From Branchiostoma floridae (lineage: Eukaryota; Chordata; Leptocardii; Amphioxiformes; Branchiostomatidae): a stretch of DNA of 64,000 nt. Position numbers and translations under genes: made by a program. Position 1 is the stretch's first letter, and each line of letters starts with the position of its first letter. The stretch covers positions 7,720,678 to 7,784,677 of the forward strand of contig NC_049980.1 in NCBI RefSeq assembly GCF_000003815.2, written 5' to 3'. The notes beneath the pieces were generated by a model, which was given only the letters and a program-made list of their open reading frames with translations, was not told the origin of the DNA and ran no database searches. This document shows, one piece after another, positions 23,001 through 38,000 of the stretch.

Positions 23001-26000
23001 ACGCCTCAAAATTCTGGAATCCATATCAAGCATACTATCGGTACCTACAGTGTGACCAAAAAAAGAAAGAATGCCCCAAACCCCCAACTCTAAAGCGTAA
23101 TTATCTATTTCTCGACTTGTGAAGCACATCACTATGTATTAATCTGTATCTGTATCTACATTTTGTATCATCATCATCTACATTTTGTATATAGCCGGTA
23201 TAACCGCCCTTCGGTGTAACGCACCAGCTTCGCAGGCACGCGGCGCGGCAACAGCTGGTTATATTACATTGAACGACCCGTCACACCTAACTTTTGCATA
23301 TCTATCTGCAAGCGTTCTTTAAAACTAGCCAGAGAAGATGCCCCTACCGGGTAACGTTACTGTGCTTGGTGATAACATATTCCACTCTACGATAGTTCTG
23401 GGAAAGAAAAAATTTTTGAACACATCAATCCTAGGTTAATTAGTAACTCTGGTATCTGAAGGCATGACTCAGTTTCTTGTTATTATGGAGCTGGTATAAG
23501 ATACTTATCAGTAGGCACGTCCACCAGTTTATTGGTCATTTTGTACATCATGCAAAGTCTGTGAGTCACCAGGACATTTTCCTTCAATCTGTCCTTCCTT
23601 CAAGTGACATCCACTGCAGTTTTCTTTTCATTTTGGTAACACTAGCATCCCTGTTATAGTTGTTTGTACAGAACCTGGCAACTTAGTTCTGTACCCTTTC
23701 CAGTTTACTAGTATCTTTGTCTTTATTTGTATATGGATCCCATACTGTAGCGGCATATTCAAGGTTGAAATTCGGTCTTACCAGCAACATGTACAATGTA
23801 TGCAAGTGATTTTACCCTGGTTGGGCATACCCACAAGATGCATTTGTTCACTCCCAATGTCCGTTTAGCCTTGGTTGTTATTTTAACATGGACACCCCAC
23901 TTCAGCCCAGTTGTTAATGTAACACCAAGGTATGGGTACGTTTGTGTAGCGTCTTATGCGGACCACAAAACTGGTAAGGGGACACATTTGGTGTCCGTTG
24001 TGCATGATATAGCACTTACAGATAATGTAACGTTTGTCACAGAATCTGGCGACAGGCATAAACCTCCTCACACAGCTTCCAAAAAAAGTGATAGTAGCGA
24101 TCTGACGTGATCGGACAGAGGGCCTTATTAGGGTAGCTTGTTTCATTTGCCAAACAATCATTTTGGGAACTGGATTGTTCCATTTTGGCTACTATTTGAA
24201 TTCTTCACATCTTTTCAGGCGACAGCCATTTTTTAGGGGTTTAAATCCCACCCGAGGCTATAATTACCTTCAAAGCCATGAACCAATATGAATGTTGTGG
24301 TGCATCTTTTGTAAAACATTACAGGGGTTGTGGACAAACAAAGGGACCAGTCATGCTGCTATAATTTGCTCAATATCAAGTCCTAAAGTCAGGCGACACG
24401 TTTTCGACATTTAAATGAGAACGAGCCTATACGATAGAGTACCATTAGCCCCACGCGCATCAAAACGCATTCAGTCTTCATTCATACAAAACTCCTCAAG
24501 TACACTCTCATTTAAATCAATCTCATGGCTGATAACACACAATGTGCCTGACAACATTAGGTTACAAAGCAAATTTAAGAGGCGCTAAGAAAATACTTTT
24601 GAAAACTGTTATGTGTTCTTTGATATCTTGTGAACAATTGACCTTCTTGGTGTGCTTAGCGCCCCTCATTTATGTCGAATATATTCACGATAAAGGAAGT
24701 GTAGACTACAAGTATAGGGAATACATGGGTAGGGCATGCATGCGTTTAGTGTGTGTCACATTTTGTTTTACAAACACACGTTGCGTAATTTGCCTCAAGT
24801 GGAATTCCACAAAAGGTCGGCTGATCATGTATTTATCTATTGGTCCACTCCCTTCTGCAGTGACGCGTTGAAATAGAATTATTGGGCTTTCTGGACTCTA
24901 TCCCAACACTAGCTAGTTGGTGTGACATCTGCTGAGAGTCACAATTTTTGAGAACACTCGAGCTCAACTTTCAGGACGAGTCTTCTCCTCTCTGAGCATT
25001 CATAACCAGCCCCACAAACTCAATACGGTCTCTGCAGCAGGAGACGATATCGTGCAACAATGATCAGCAAAACTAAAAGACACGTGATATCCTTCATCCC
25101 ATGTGCCTTATGATACTATTGATGATTAGTGTCTGATTGTTTACGCTAGAGACTTAAGTCACTATTAGTACTCTGACAGTCACTGTGTATTCGGATGTCA
25201 CTATATATAATAAATTATATACCAGCGATATTGTTCAGTAGCCTAATAATTTTCCTGTCTCATTATTTTCCATCTCATGCCTGATGTATTTATACTGAAT
25301 AAAATCTTGATATCTATTTCTTGGTATTACTGTCCTAAGGTATCCTGCGTAGTGCAATCATTCTGGGATGGTCACCCTGATATCCTGAGTCGAGAGTTCC
25401 ACAGTAATGGGTACTGGGCTGGCATTCAGGTGGGTTTCGTCATGTTTCATGCATGATTATGCATCATACGTGTAGCTATTACATGCAATAAAACTGATTT
25501 TCAAACTTTATGTCTACTAAACAGTTAGTAGCAAGAAAACCAATTTTCATCAGCTATCTGCTGGAATTTGTACAATATTAATCTGCCACTGTATTTCTTA
25601 CTTTCCTAGGCTGAGCAAACACACCTCATCTTGCCGGAAGACGGAAGCCAGGAAGTGACATTGAGGCTTTACTCTACAATGCCATTTGTCTGCTATGGTG
25701 AAAGTTACCGACATTCAAACTGTAAATTAAGCTTTGGATTGAACATTGGTGAAGGGGTAGGGTTAGCAAACCAAGACAGATACATGTATGGAGATGTATG
25801 TAATATTTCCATCAATGCCACCGCCTGGGACCCAAACACTCACCGCGCTTGGTCAGAGGAACGTCAACTTCTGCCTGCACGGAACGGACAAGACACAGAC
25901 GGCATATTTGCTTTGGAATTTAACCCAACAGAACCAGTATATTTTCATAATAGAGCTGTAATACCCTGGACCTTTGTACCACTGATCTACAATGGATACT

Positions 26001-29000
26001 CTCCTGAGGGCGTTCAGGTAAAGACATGTATTTTGCTTTGTCAATGGTAACCTGTGTTGGTATTACGATTATTATTATCATTAATCTCCCACTCCATCAT
26101 CTCTCTGCATTATAAGCACTGCATTATCTGTTACAAAGGTTACGATTTTCATTCCTGTGATCCAACAAACACCAATGCTCTGATGACAAATGTATGTTAG
26201 TGTAACTGTAATCATTGTCCATGGAAAAAAATTTACATGATGATTAATCACCCAGATTCTGAAACACTGTTCCATCTGACATTGATCGTGCACCACAAAA
26301 TCACAGTAACTTAAAACAACAAAAATGTTGATGTTTTCAAGATTTGTTAATTGATTTATGCAACCAGTTAATCAAATACTATCCACTTCTCTCAAGGTTC
26401 GTGTAAAAAATGCACCTACAGGAACTTGCACAGGAACTGGGGATCCTCATTATACAACATTTGACGGAAAGTAAGCTTCTCCTTTGTATTAAATATTATG
26501 AATAGAATAACAATCTGTAATTTATAATACAGTCAAACCTGTATTAGAGGCCAACTTTGCATAGCAGCCACCTGGCCATTGCGGTCACTTTTTGTCGGTC
26601 CCTTGGATTTTTCCCATTGACCTTTAGCATTAAGAAATAGTCCACCTGTCTATAGTGGCCACATTTCTCCAGCCCCTTCAGTGGCCGCTATAGACAGGTT
26701 TGACTGCACCAGGTATATTTGTTAAAGGACACATTTTCTCAACATCTGGTGCATTTTGCGCCAAAACATTTTTGGGTGGGTATGACATGAATAAAATACA
26801 ACACAGTGCATTCCGCATCACCATGGGTCCCTCCGACGGGTCAGCTTTAATTTGGACAATGAAACTTATATTCAATGCGGAATCAAGTTTGAAGGGCCCA
26901 GTAAAACTAAATTTATACAAAGACCAGATAACGTAAACTATGGACTTCAGTATGCTACAGGCACCCATGCAGTTCACATCAGTTTTGGCCTGGCTGAGAC
27001 AGTTTACGTACAAGTTACTCTTCAAGTCATGCTTGAAATCTAGACAGAACAGATAATAAATTGAAGTATGACGACACATAAAGCAGTCAGCTTGAAGGAC
27101 ACCTAGCCCAGAATATGAAGTAATGATAACACTGGGTCGCTATTTAATGTGAGAAATTGGCAGGCAGTTATGGTCCGTGGTTTCTTACCTTAGGCCAAGA
27201 CACAAGATAATACAAATGTACATTAATTTTTAACTTGAAGTCATATTTCTACACACAGAACAGAGAGTTGATTCAGCTATGAGGAAGACATTTTCAAGTT
27301 GGAAATTCAGGTGCAATTAGATAGTCTACTTTGATACAATTTTGACAGGGCTGATTTGAAAGTTGAAAATTGATCAAACTTGATTTTCACAAAACATGCA
27401 GATATTTCTCTTGGATCATAACTGATTGAAACTTCCTAGGATTGTTTAACTTAGTTATTTACTTTGGGCCATTCTGTTTGGTTTGATAATGTTCCTATGG
27501 TCTCCTATGAAAACCAGTACAAGTACAGAGTATTTGAATCTTGTGACCAGTATCATTACTGGTCTGTCCCTGGTCATTGTTTCATGCTGGTTACGTATGA
27601 TGTTATTAATTGTGGTCATGGGGTTGATCTGAATAATCTACCATTCAAACTTCTGGACAAGTCACAGTGGGTCAGTACTTCCTTAGTGTTCTTGTCCAGG
27701 GTAAGAATTTTGCTTATTTCAAGCAACATTGATTATTGCACAAGCAACTGGATATGGTTTTGGAAACAATCAAATGGTTTCCATATTAATCCAGTTGCTA
27801 ATTGATACTTGATGCATTTTATCAAATGGATTTATCGACATTGTTTACAATGTATATACTAAATAGAATACATCTCTATCTGCAGATATTACCACATTTA
27901 TACCGTTGGTGAATTCGTCTTTTCTAAGAGCACGATTGGAAACTTTGAGGTAAGTTGCTTGGCATACATATGTAGATATAAGATCAGAAAAATATAACAT
28001 TTTGGAGTACCCTTAACAGCTATAATAGCTACAGACCATGGAGGGCTGTGTTTGAATTGACGAAAATAGGTATTAGACTAAGTCTTACTTTTGGGGAATC
28101 CGATGGAGATTTCTTTTCAGATTGTAGAATGATCAGTGCCACATAAAATATTGTGTCTTAATTTGCTTATTGTATTTAGAAGGAATATGTAATATATGCT
28201 ATCAAAGTCTTGAATACAATTGTTGTACATATTAGGTACAAGTGCGTGTGTTCAGCTGTGGGAGTACTGTATCCTGCCATTGTGGTGTTGCAGTCCGAGA
28301 GGGAAACGATGCAATCATCATAGACCGATGTCATTCGCCTTTTAGGCCTTACCATCATAACATCGTGAGTCCAAAAATTGTGCAGAAGACAGCAGGCAGA
28401 AGTGCTTCATTGTCGCCTGGAGTCACTGTCCACAGGAACCCTAATGGGAGAGACTTCACCGTGAGTGTTTTAAGTGACTGTTATCATTAGGATCTTCCTC
28501 AATCTATATTAGCTAGAAATATTTCTACTACATGTAGAAGCATAAACACCAAAACCAGCATATCAGAAATATCAAACTAGTCTAAGAGGTTAACGACCTC
28601 ACACCTCCATGAAATATCTAGAGCTTTGTTGACCCTATGCAAATAACTTACACATTTACATACATGTGATTTATGCATTCAGTAACTTGAACATGTCACA
28701 AGTATAAAATTCCTATAATTTATCATATGCAACAGTTCCACCTATCATAAATTGCATGTTACATTTATTGAAGTCATTATGGAAAACAATGTAAGTATAC
28801 AATTCCCTTATTCTTTATGCAAATTAGGCCTCATTTGAATAATGTGCACATCATCATGAACATATTTGCCTAAGCTACAATGTACCTGCATGCCTAAAAT
28901 GATGGAAATCCATCATTCCTTTCTTCAATTATCCTCTTTGGAATGACAAAAGCGCCAAATTGCAAAATTAAACGTTAGGGGCTTAAACCTACTTGACCTT

Positions 29001-32000
29001 GTCCTGACGTTGTAAGCTACATTGTATATCTGCCACCCAAATGTCAGACTATACATTGTTTCATCTCTGATTGAAGGCAGGATGAATGTGGACTTACTTG
29101 TGTCAGAGGGGGAGTTACTCCTGGAGTAAGTCCAACCCATTTTGTGATGCTTGAGAACTGTTGGTATCAGTTTAGGTGGACTATTATCCAGAATAAGGCC
29201 TTTACATCAATTTAAGCAGTGAGTCCATCTTCAGTTCTCCCTGAGTAAGTCCATTTTCAGACCATTGGACTTACTGTGGGTGAAAAAAAGTATTTCATAA
29301 GTCCAAGGTTTGCAAGGGGTAGCTAGACAGTGATGCACACAATGACCTGTAAATCTTGCAAATCAGGGCTTAATTTGAATGATAAAGGTAGACAATCTGT
29401 AATTATTCCCTTCGTGAAACGAAGGGTTTGTGGTCAGTGTTGTTCTGATGTCAGGCGGTCGTTTGTCAGCTTGATAACTAGGGAACGCGTGGATGGATGG
29501 TTTTGATATTTGGTATGTGGGTAGGATTAAACATGACGAAGTAATGGCAGGAACTGCGTTACGGCAGGGCGCTCTAGCGGCGTGTTATGGTACTGCAGCG
29601 GAACTGCCGGTTTTGCTATTTTTTGTTTGGGACTTGTTTGGGTGATGATTTTTAAGTGGTACGTAGCTGTGTAAAAGCATAGTAAGGTGTGTAAGTTTTG
29701 GTCACCTAGGGGTTTTGCAGGGGCGTTGAAAGTAATTCTTGTTTTAGGTTTTGAGAAGGAATAATGCTAGAAGGGGTTGATGGATGTTAATGACTGTAGG
29801 TATGCTGACAGCTTACGTAATGATGTACATAATTGTATGCTTGTTATGCAAATTAGGTGGTAATTTGCATAATACTATAGGTATGTGTAGAAACATTCGA
29901 CACTCTGTGTCTGTGAACAAAACAGCTCCTTCACGCCAAGACAGATTGATCTGATATTTGGTACGTGGTTAGCTCTTGAGACGGAGAAGAAACGTACGAG
30001 GCGTTTTTTTGTCTAGTGGCTTTTGACGGTTTTCCAGGGGATGTTTGTACTTGAAAAATAGTGTATAGTGTGCTAAGTGTGGCGATTACGCAATAGTGGT
30101 TTATATTTAGGAGTTACGTCATTCTGCGTGGGCTGCAGCTAGTTGTGAATGGGCTTCCCACAGGAAGTGACCCCAAAGGTCATAGTTGCGCAATAGAGGA
30201 CAGCACGACTTATATATACCAGACGATTACAAGACAATGGTACTATAGGGACAGTACATTATACATGATGGGGTGTTAATGTTTCCTATAAGATTTGATA
30301 ATCTGTAGATTAAGGGCAATGAATAAGGGCAATGGTGATATTGTTTACAGGGCCCTATATTATACGTTTTAAAAGGGTTGTACAATAGTACTACATGTAA
30401 CAGTTACTACCGGTACAATACATTGTTGAACAAAGCAGGGTTTGTTTTTCACAGTAACTTTTAGTCATTGATGCGATTGTTTATAGGGATTGTACATTTG
30501 ACATATAGGATGCACAATGTAGTGGACTTCATTGTGAAACAAAGAATGCTACATCATCATTGTTGCAAGCAACAAGTAAGTCGGCAATAATTATCTGTAA
30601 AGGGGGCTGTACAAAGAAAAACTATAATTTACAATATCACTTTGTAGAAACGTCCATGCAATGTATCAAGTCGTCAATATTGACAATATTGATCCGTCAA
30701 CCCTTCCCTTGTTATTACCATCTAAAGGTGGGTTTACACCTGCGTATATTTTCAAGTGCGCGTGAGTTCCGCATGAAATTTTGTCAATACGCGGCCGAAC
30801 GCCCAACATTTGGAATAAATTAAATTGTACGTCGAGCCCATCTGGCGTTTGAATTACGACTTCAGCGTTTTCATTTCGCATGAGATGCGTATGATTGCAA
30901 CTGAAATGCGCAACAAAATTTTCCGTACTGCGAATAGATTCGTATGGGGTACGTATGTTGGGCGTTTTCCGGACGCACACAACGTCTACCGACCGCATGC
31001 CTGACGCACCTGGTGCTAACTGCATTCCAAACGCATTTCAGGTGTGTCAGAGGAACAGTTTGTGTTACATATACTTTTGTTTGCGAGAATTGCCAATAGA
31101 ATATTTTTGTTAGAGGAACCCTTTGTACTACGTATGCCTTTGTCTACAGGCAGTGCAAGTAGAACATTGACAAGTAAACAGTGAAGAGGTTTTTTTATTC
31201 ATTTGCGAAGCAGTAAAGCAGTGACACTGTGCTTTTACAGAAATGTGGGCCATCATTTACCTTAACAAATTATGTGCACTGTTAAGATTGTGTTTGTTTT
31301 CACTTTGTCCTTAATGATTTCCCCTATCATCTTAGTATTTCAACTACTATAAAAATCACACTCATACACACCACAAAACGTAGTCAAGATCTTTATCAAA
31401 CACGTAAATTAAACAATTATGAAACCTTACGCCCTCTTTCAAAGTTGTAATATGGCTCTATATTGCACCTTTATATCATGTGGTTCTACACACACAAAAA
31501 AGTGCCATTATCAGCAAATTAAGTCAAATATCTGTTACACAAAATGGCACGTATGTCACACAAATTGACCCAGTGCTTGAGCAGGTTCCTCTACATCTTC
31601 CCGTCCCTGGAGGCTCTGTTGGGACCAGTGTCCTGCATTCATGGAGTCCGGTACAAATTCGTCAGTCCTGGCCTGGATCTGACATCATAAACCGGAAGAT
31701 TCCAAAAAATCCCTATCGACCAGAGGGTTTGTCCATTCTGTCCAGAGCTAATGGAAGACGAATATCACTTTATGGTTGTATGTCCCAAATATTCCGATAT
31801 ACGCAATTCTCTATACAGAAGGCTGTCATTTTGTACACAAGGATTTATCCAAATGGACCTGAAGTGCAAATTCAAATACATAATGACATGTGACAATCCC
31901 TGCATAGCAGATATAGGAAAATATATCAAAGAAGGTTTAGACATTAGAAATTCCCCAAATGATTGTAAAAGCCTCCAATGATTGTAAGAAACTTATCCCA

Positions 32001-35000
32001 TAATACAACTCCTGTATTAGTTAGATAAGCCTTAACTAAAGTTAAGAGGTACAAAGTATGGCATCTACTACAGTGCTTATAGCACTGTAGTTATGTAGAT
32101 GCCATACTTTGTACCTCGTACAATTGTTGTGCAATAAAGTTATATACATCTTGAGATGATTTTTTTTGTCTGGAGTCAGATGCACCTTCGTATTTATTCC
32201 AAATCTGGAGTGTGCGTCGATCACGCTATCAGTACGCGTAGTATGCGCAAAGCGATCGCAGAACGCACGGTACTAAATCGTGATCTATGTGTGCATTCGT
32301 TATACGGTCGCTCATGGTGCGTTGTGTCTGCGCTGTAAGAACGCTATGTACTCGCATTACCGCGATTTCCGCGTATTGCTGCGTGTAAAGCGCAAACATG
32401 TAGCGTCTTCATAGCGCAATCGACCGACGTGGGACCACTGTATTGCGCATCCATAACGTTTGGGGCACCAAACTGCGTACGAATGATAGTTTTGTGCATG
32501 TCCAAAACTATCAGACGAACTGGGCGTATATTTTCGTTTGCCTGCGTTCGTGAAACTTTCTAAAAACGATTCAGATGCGATAGAGGTGCGACTTGTGCGT
32601 GCGGCCGCGTATTGAAGAAATTAGTCAAAATGTCGAAAAATGTCAAAACGGAACTCATGCGGCATGAAAATATACGCAGGTGTAAACCCACCTTTAAGGG
32701 ATTTTTCTATTGCGTACGTGCGGAAAACTTGCTGTCAATTCCGGGAATTTTTACCAATCGGACATAGTAGTACACAACTCGGTTAGGCTAATATTTCTCT
32801 CTTTGTCAGCTAGAGTCCATTCCAAGTCATTGTGCGGATGTTTGTTGTCATTGTTTAGAATTGATTTTAAAGTTTTGAATCTAGAATCGATATTTGATAC
32901 TTCAGAAATATTTTCAACATTATTTCAATTTTCTAAATATTTCCCCGGTCCTGTAAAACTTTGGAAATATTCATGGTGTGGAATTAGATATTTCTAATGG
33001 TTTCTAAATAATGATAACAGCATTCTACCATTATTTACCATTTTCTACCATTTTTTGTAACACTTTGTAAATGGGTCAGTGGGCTGGGAAGATAGCAATT
33101 CACATATCCTTGCAAAGTATGGTTGGGTGTCAATGCAGCAATGACCCACCACAAAGGATCCACCAGTGCCCAGCAGTGAAATCTAAAAATATACAGAGGC
33201 AACAACATGGCTTACTTTTATGGGGGCAATTAACTAATTTTACCATTTGGCAAAGTTTAAATGTGAAAGAATCACACAGAGGTTTCACAATTATTCTAAA
33301 AAATATTTTGCACAGTTACTTTCAAAATGTTTCTAAATTATTCAAATGAATTCAAATAGATGAATATTTTCTTGGTCAATTTTTTAAAAAATCAATTATT
33401 GTGGCTTAGATTCAACATAATTCAGACTTATTACAAATATCACCTAATATAAAATCCTCATGGTGACTTGGAATTGACTAATGTGTCTTATCTTTGAGTA
33501 TCTGCTATTTTGAAATGAAGTAGGCGTATAATTTGGGTACCTACTGGCTGGCAAAATACACCTAGTTATTATTATTAATATAAACTGTCCTCATTATTTA
33601 TGCAAATTAGCCCCTGATTTGCATGATAAAACTTGATTATGTAAGGCATCTCCAAAGCTATCTCACTTGCTCGCTCACGGCCCATGACAAAAGCTATCTG
33701 CATTCCAAATATTATGACAATCTGTCAACGCAAACTATTCCACTTCAAAGGGATGATACAGCTACATAGGCGCGAACAAAGTTGTAGAATTCTGAGAATT
33801 TTTGCCAATCGAACGTATCATTTTCTGTAAGGCTAGCCCCTGAGATGTCTATAAAAATCACCCTCCAACCACCACACCCTAGCCCATTTCACGAAGGTTG
33901 AGTTCTACGAACGCTTGTATTAGGGTTTAATTTGAATAATGAATGTGGAAAATCTATAATTCTATTGTTTTCAAAAGATCGACTTTTATACAGTCACGTA
34001 ACATGTAATTTGTGGTAGAAAGGTGAAACATTACCAGATAGTCTAATTTGCATAGCCAATTGAAAGTGAAATAATTCCACAGTCAGCGGTAAATGATGTG
34101 AGTTGACTACTTGTGACAAGTTAGCTAAAGATCTACACCACTATGCATAGATGCTAAATTACTATGATTGCACATCATGCAGAGGAAAATAGGTCATTTT
34201 AGAAGTTAGAGCTAGGTTAATCTAGGTATTTCCAAGTTATACATTTCGCTCTGTGTTTTAAAGATAAATCAGATGTTTTTAAAAAATTGGACGATAATGA
34301 GAGATAGTTACCACAACTACAATGTACCTTGAGCAGAAGAATATTGCACATCTAAAATTAACAAATGCCCATAATGTCATGTTCACATAATTGTAGGGCT
34401 GCTGCAGTAATGTAAATCATTCTCCTACGCAGAGGGACCACAGTCGTGTCAAAACTCCTTGTGGCCACCTCTGCTGTCTGGTGCACTCAGATTAGTTACT
34501 GACCAACCTGCTTATGAATATTAATGAGCTTACCCTTATATGGGCAGTCAGCCGTTGGGGATCGGGCGTAGGAGGATGGAACTTCTTCTTCTTCTTCTTC
34601 CGATAATGTCCATCTGCCAACAGATTGGCAATAATTGACATCTGTCAGGTCAAAGGTCGCCACTAATCAGTAGGCTAAATCGAAGAGAGAGTACAGGCCA
34701 CCTTTGAGGTAAAAGTGGCCAAGGACGGGGATTCGATGATGTCTTTGGGCAGAGAGTTCCATTCGCGGATAGTCCGTGGGAAGAATGAATTGAGTCTGTA
34801 GTTAGTACGGCAGGGGATGTGTTGGAGCTGTTGGTTATGGCCTCTCCGGCTTCTGTGCACGTTGTTGTAGGGCAGGGGCTTTAAGGCGATGCATCGCACG
34901 CTTGCTAGGTTGTGAAGAATCTTGTACATCATCGCCAGTCTGGTGTGGCGGCGCCGATCTTGAAGAGAAACCCACTGAAGTTGGTTCAGCATATCAGAGA

Positions 35001-38000
35001 CACTAGAGGTGTTTCTGTGTCGATTTTGGACGAAACGCGCAGCCCTGCGTTGGATCTTTTCTAACTTGCTAATGTCACGACTGGTGTGGGGATCCCAGAC
35101 GGAGCTGGCGTACTCCACAACTGGACGGACCAGTGCTTTGTACGCCAGCTCCTTGGTCTTGCTGGAGCAGACTCGTAAGTTGCGTCTTAGGAAACCCAAC
35201 GTTCTATTTGCCTTTGAGTAGGTGTTCTCAATATGTGTACCCCAGGAAAGGTCGATCTGCAGTGTAAGTCCAAGGTACTTGGCGGAGGGAACTCTTTTAA
35301 GGGTGTGGTTGTGGAGTTTGTAACTAGAATGGGCATTTAGAGGCTTTCTGGCATGCGTCAAGGGCAGCTGGCTGCACTTGTAATTGTCTGGGTGGAAGGC
35401 CATATCCCACTCGCTCTCCCAGACTTCTAGCTTGTTAAGGTCTTCTTGCAACTTTGATGTATCTTCAGGGCCATTAATCATCCGGTATACAGCGGTGTCG
35501 TCAGCAAACCGTCGGGAGGGGGAGGAGATCCTCTGCGGAAGGTCGTTGATGTACGTGAGGAATAGACACGGCCCCAGCACTGTGCCCTGTGGGACTCCCG
35601 ACCTCACGTCCACATAGCTTGACTGGGTACCGTTGACCACCACAGCCTGCTTGCGATCACTGAGGAAGTTCGCTATCCAGCTGTTGGTGCGCCCTCTGAT
35701 TCCATAGTGGTCTAACTTGTGTACGAGAAGGCTGTGATTCACTCTATCGAATGCTTTTTGAAAGTCCATGATGATGACATCAGTAGCAACGCCGCTCTCC
35801 ATGGCTGAGGAGGCCTCTTCGACGAACTCGAGAAGCTGAGTCTCGCAGGAGCGGTGCTTGCGGAAGCCGTGTTGTTGAGTGGACAGGATGGCACTGACAA
35901 GGACGTGTTCAAGGATTTTGGCAGGAACGCTGGTGAGGGAGATGGGGCGGTAGTTGGATGCCTTGTAGTGTTCTCCCTTTTTAAACACTGGGGTCACAAC
36001 GCCTCCTTCAGTCCTTGTGTACCTGGCTGTGCAAGCGATGATTTGTAGATGGTGGTGAGAATGGGGAAAATTCTGTAGCTAGCTCCTTCAACACGCGTGG
36101 AGTGAGCCAATCTGGGCCTGCTGCTTTGGTGGGGTTAAGTCTTGCCACGAGCTTCTCAAGGCCTTTGGTGCTGATCGTGATGTCGTCCATGGAGGGAAAG
36201 TCATCACGGGAGTCAGGCATTGAGCACCGATCCTTGAACTCTGATGCTGTGTATGCGGTACCTTCGCTGAACGCAGTGTAGAACTGGTTGTTCAGTAACT
36301 CAGCCTTTTGTTTAGGGTCGGCGATGAGCTTACCGTTAGACTTTAGGGCAGGTACGCCAGTGGTGGTGGAGCGCTGATGCTTGAACTATGTAAGACGTAA
36401 CATGATTGGCTGATAGCTTCCCAGTGGCCTTTGCGAGATGGCTTTCTTAAACAGAAAGCCCAAGAAAGGACTATTCTCTGATTGGTTGACAGCTGGTTTT
36501 TGGCAACAATCACAGTAACAGGCAGTTAGCTAGCCGTTGGGGACCGGGCATAGGAGGATTTAATTAGCTTTGCCAGAATGGCTAAGGTTATGTTTTGGGC
36601 GTGTTTGTGTGCCTGTGTGCCTTTGATGGGTCCTGATGATATTTGGTAGGTGGGTAGGGGTCGGGAAAACGAAGGTCAAGTTCGATAATGGGCTCCCTAG
36701 TGGCTTGCTAAGGTACTGCAGCAGAACCTCAATTTTTGATATCTCGTGTTCTGGACAGGCTGTGGTTATCATTTTTGAGCGGAAGATAGCCCTTAAGGGG
36801 CAGAGAGTAAGCGCTGTAAGTTTGGACCCCCTAGCGGCTTGTTTGGAACTGCAGTCGCCGATTTCCTTACAAAGTTTGGACGAGAATAACTAGAGAATGT
36901 GTAGAAGGATCATTATGATTTTTGGTATGAAGACAGCCCAAGTAACAATGTACAAAATGAAATACTTATTATGCAAATCAGCAACTAATTTGCATAATTA
37001 ATGAGGAAAGTTTATAAATCCACTGCATTTCATGATAGGACTTGTCACATATATAGATGAGAAAAAGAGAAATATCAATGCATATTGATTATGCAAATGA
37101 CGGTCTCATTTGCATAATTAATGAGACAATATAAACGTGTTGACGGATCGTCATGATTTTTGGTATGTAGAGTGCCAAAGGGAAGACCTACATGATGGAA
37201 TTCTGATTATGCAAATCGACAGCTCATTTGCATAATTAATGAGGAAATTTGTAAATCCACTGCATTACTTAATAGGACTTTTAAACATTTGTAGCTGAGA
37301 AAGAAAGAAAAAACAACACATATTAATTATGCAGATGATGATCTCATTTACATAATTAATTGAAAATATGAACGTGTTGACGGATCGTCAGGATTTTTGG
37401 TTTGTAGGTAGCCTAAGTAAAAACTTACATAATGAGATACTAATTATGCAAATCTTCAGCTAATTTGCATAATTGATGAGGAAACTGAAAATGTGTCAGG
37501 GAGCAAGAGGTCTATGTTTGGGTCCGCTAACGTATTTTCTTGAACTGCTGGAGCCGGTTTAGTTTTCTACTTTCAAAGAGTCAAGAAGGGATGAAAGGAT
37601 CATCATGATTTTTGGCATGCTGATAGCTGAAGTGATGCTTGATACAATTTAATATTGTTATGTAAATAGGGATCTAATTTGTATAAGCAATGGCGAAATA
37701 TTATGAACCAACTCCAGGCATATAAAATAAAATGTAATGAGTAACACATTTATGTGTCTACAGACATCATTCTACATAACAAACCTGGTTTATTTGGCAA
37801 AGGTATGTGTTTGTGGAACTCTAGTTATACATGTATATGCAGACAGTATTTGTTAATCCATTTCTTAAATACATGACATGCACTGTAATTTATAATCGCT
37901 CAACAATTTCATAAATGTAAGATTGGTAATTTTTAATTTCAAACAAACTTTCAACAAACCTCTATAAAAGTCACTAATTATGTTTTCTGGGATTAAACCA

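Larger units (their letters stand above)
22511..26017 (+). other. Gene 2 exons 6-8: VWDE-specific region
   Basis: Exons 22511-22806, 25340-25429 and 25610-26017 encode about 265 residues between the D8C and VWD domains. Features include a paired Cys in FTCEL...VSCVV, a WAGIQ boundary, and CYGES...CKLSFGL...[11 protein letters not shown] recognise the same order and several aligned positions (a CxxxL start, an EFFAGI-like boundary, C-S/K-IS/LSF blocks) from vertebrate VWDE; the function of the region is unknown. Two N-glycosylation sequons (NIS, NAT) are visible. Confidence 0.7.
30725..32694. mobile_element. TIR element, about 1.97 kb, TA-flanked
   Basis: The left end AAGGTGGGTTTACACCTGCG... 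continues for at least 30 bp and is the exact inverse of the right end (32665-32694). TA lies on both sides. The arms are CpG-rich and further partly complementary (TGCGGAACTC.. type words). No transposase is encoded. A LINE C-terminal fragment and a strong hairpin are nested inside, so the original element was shorter. Confidence 0.75.
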
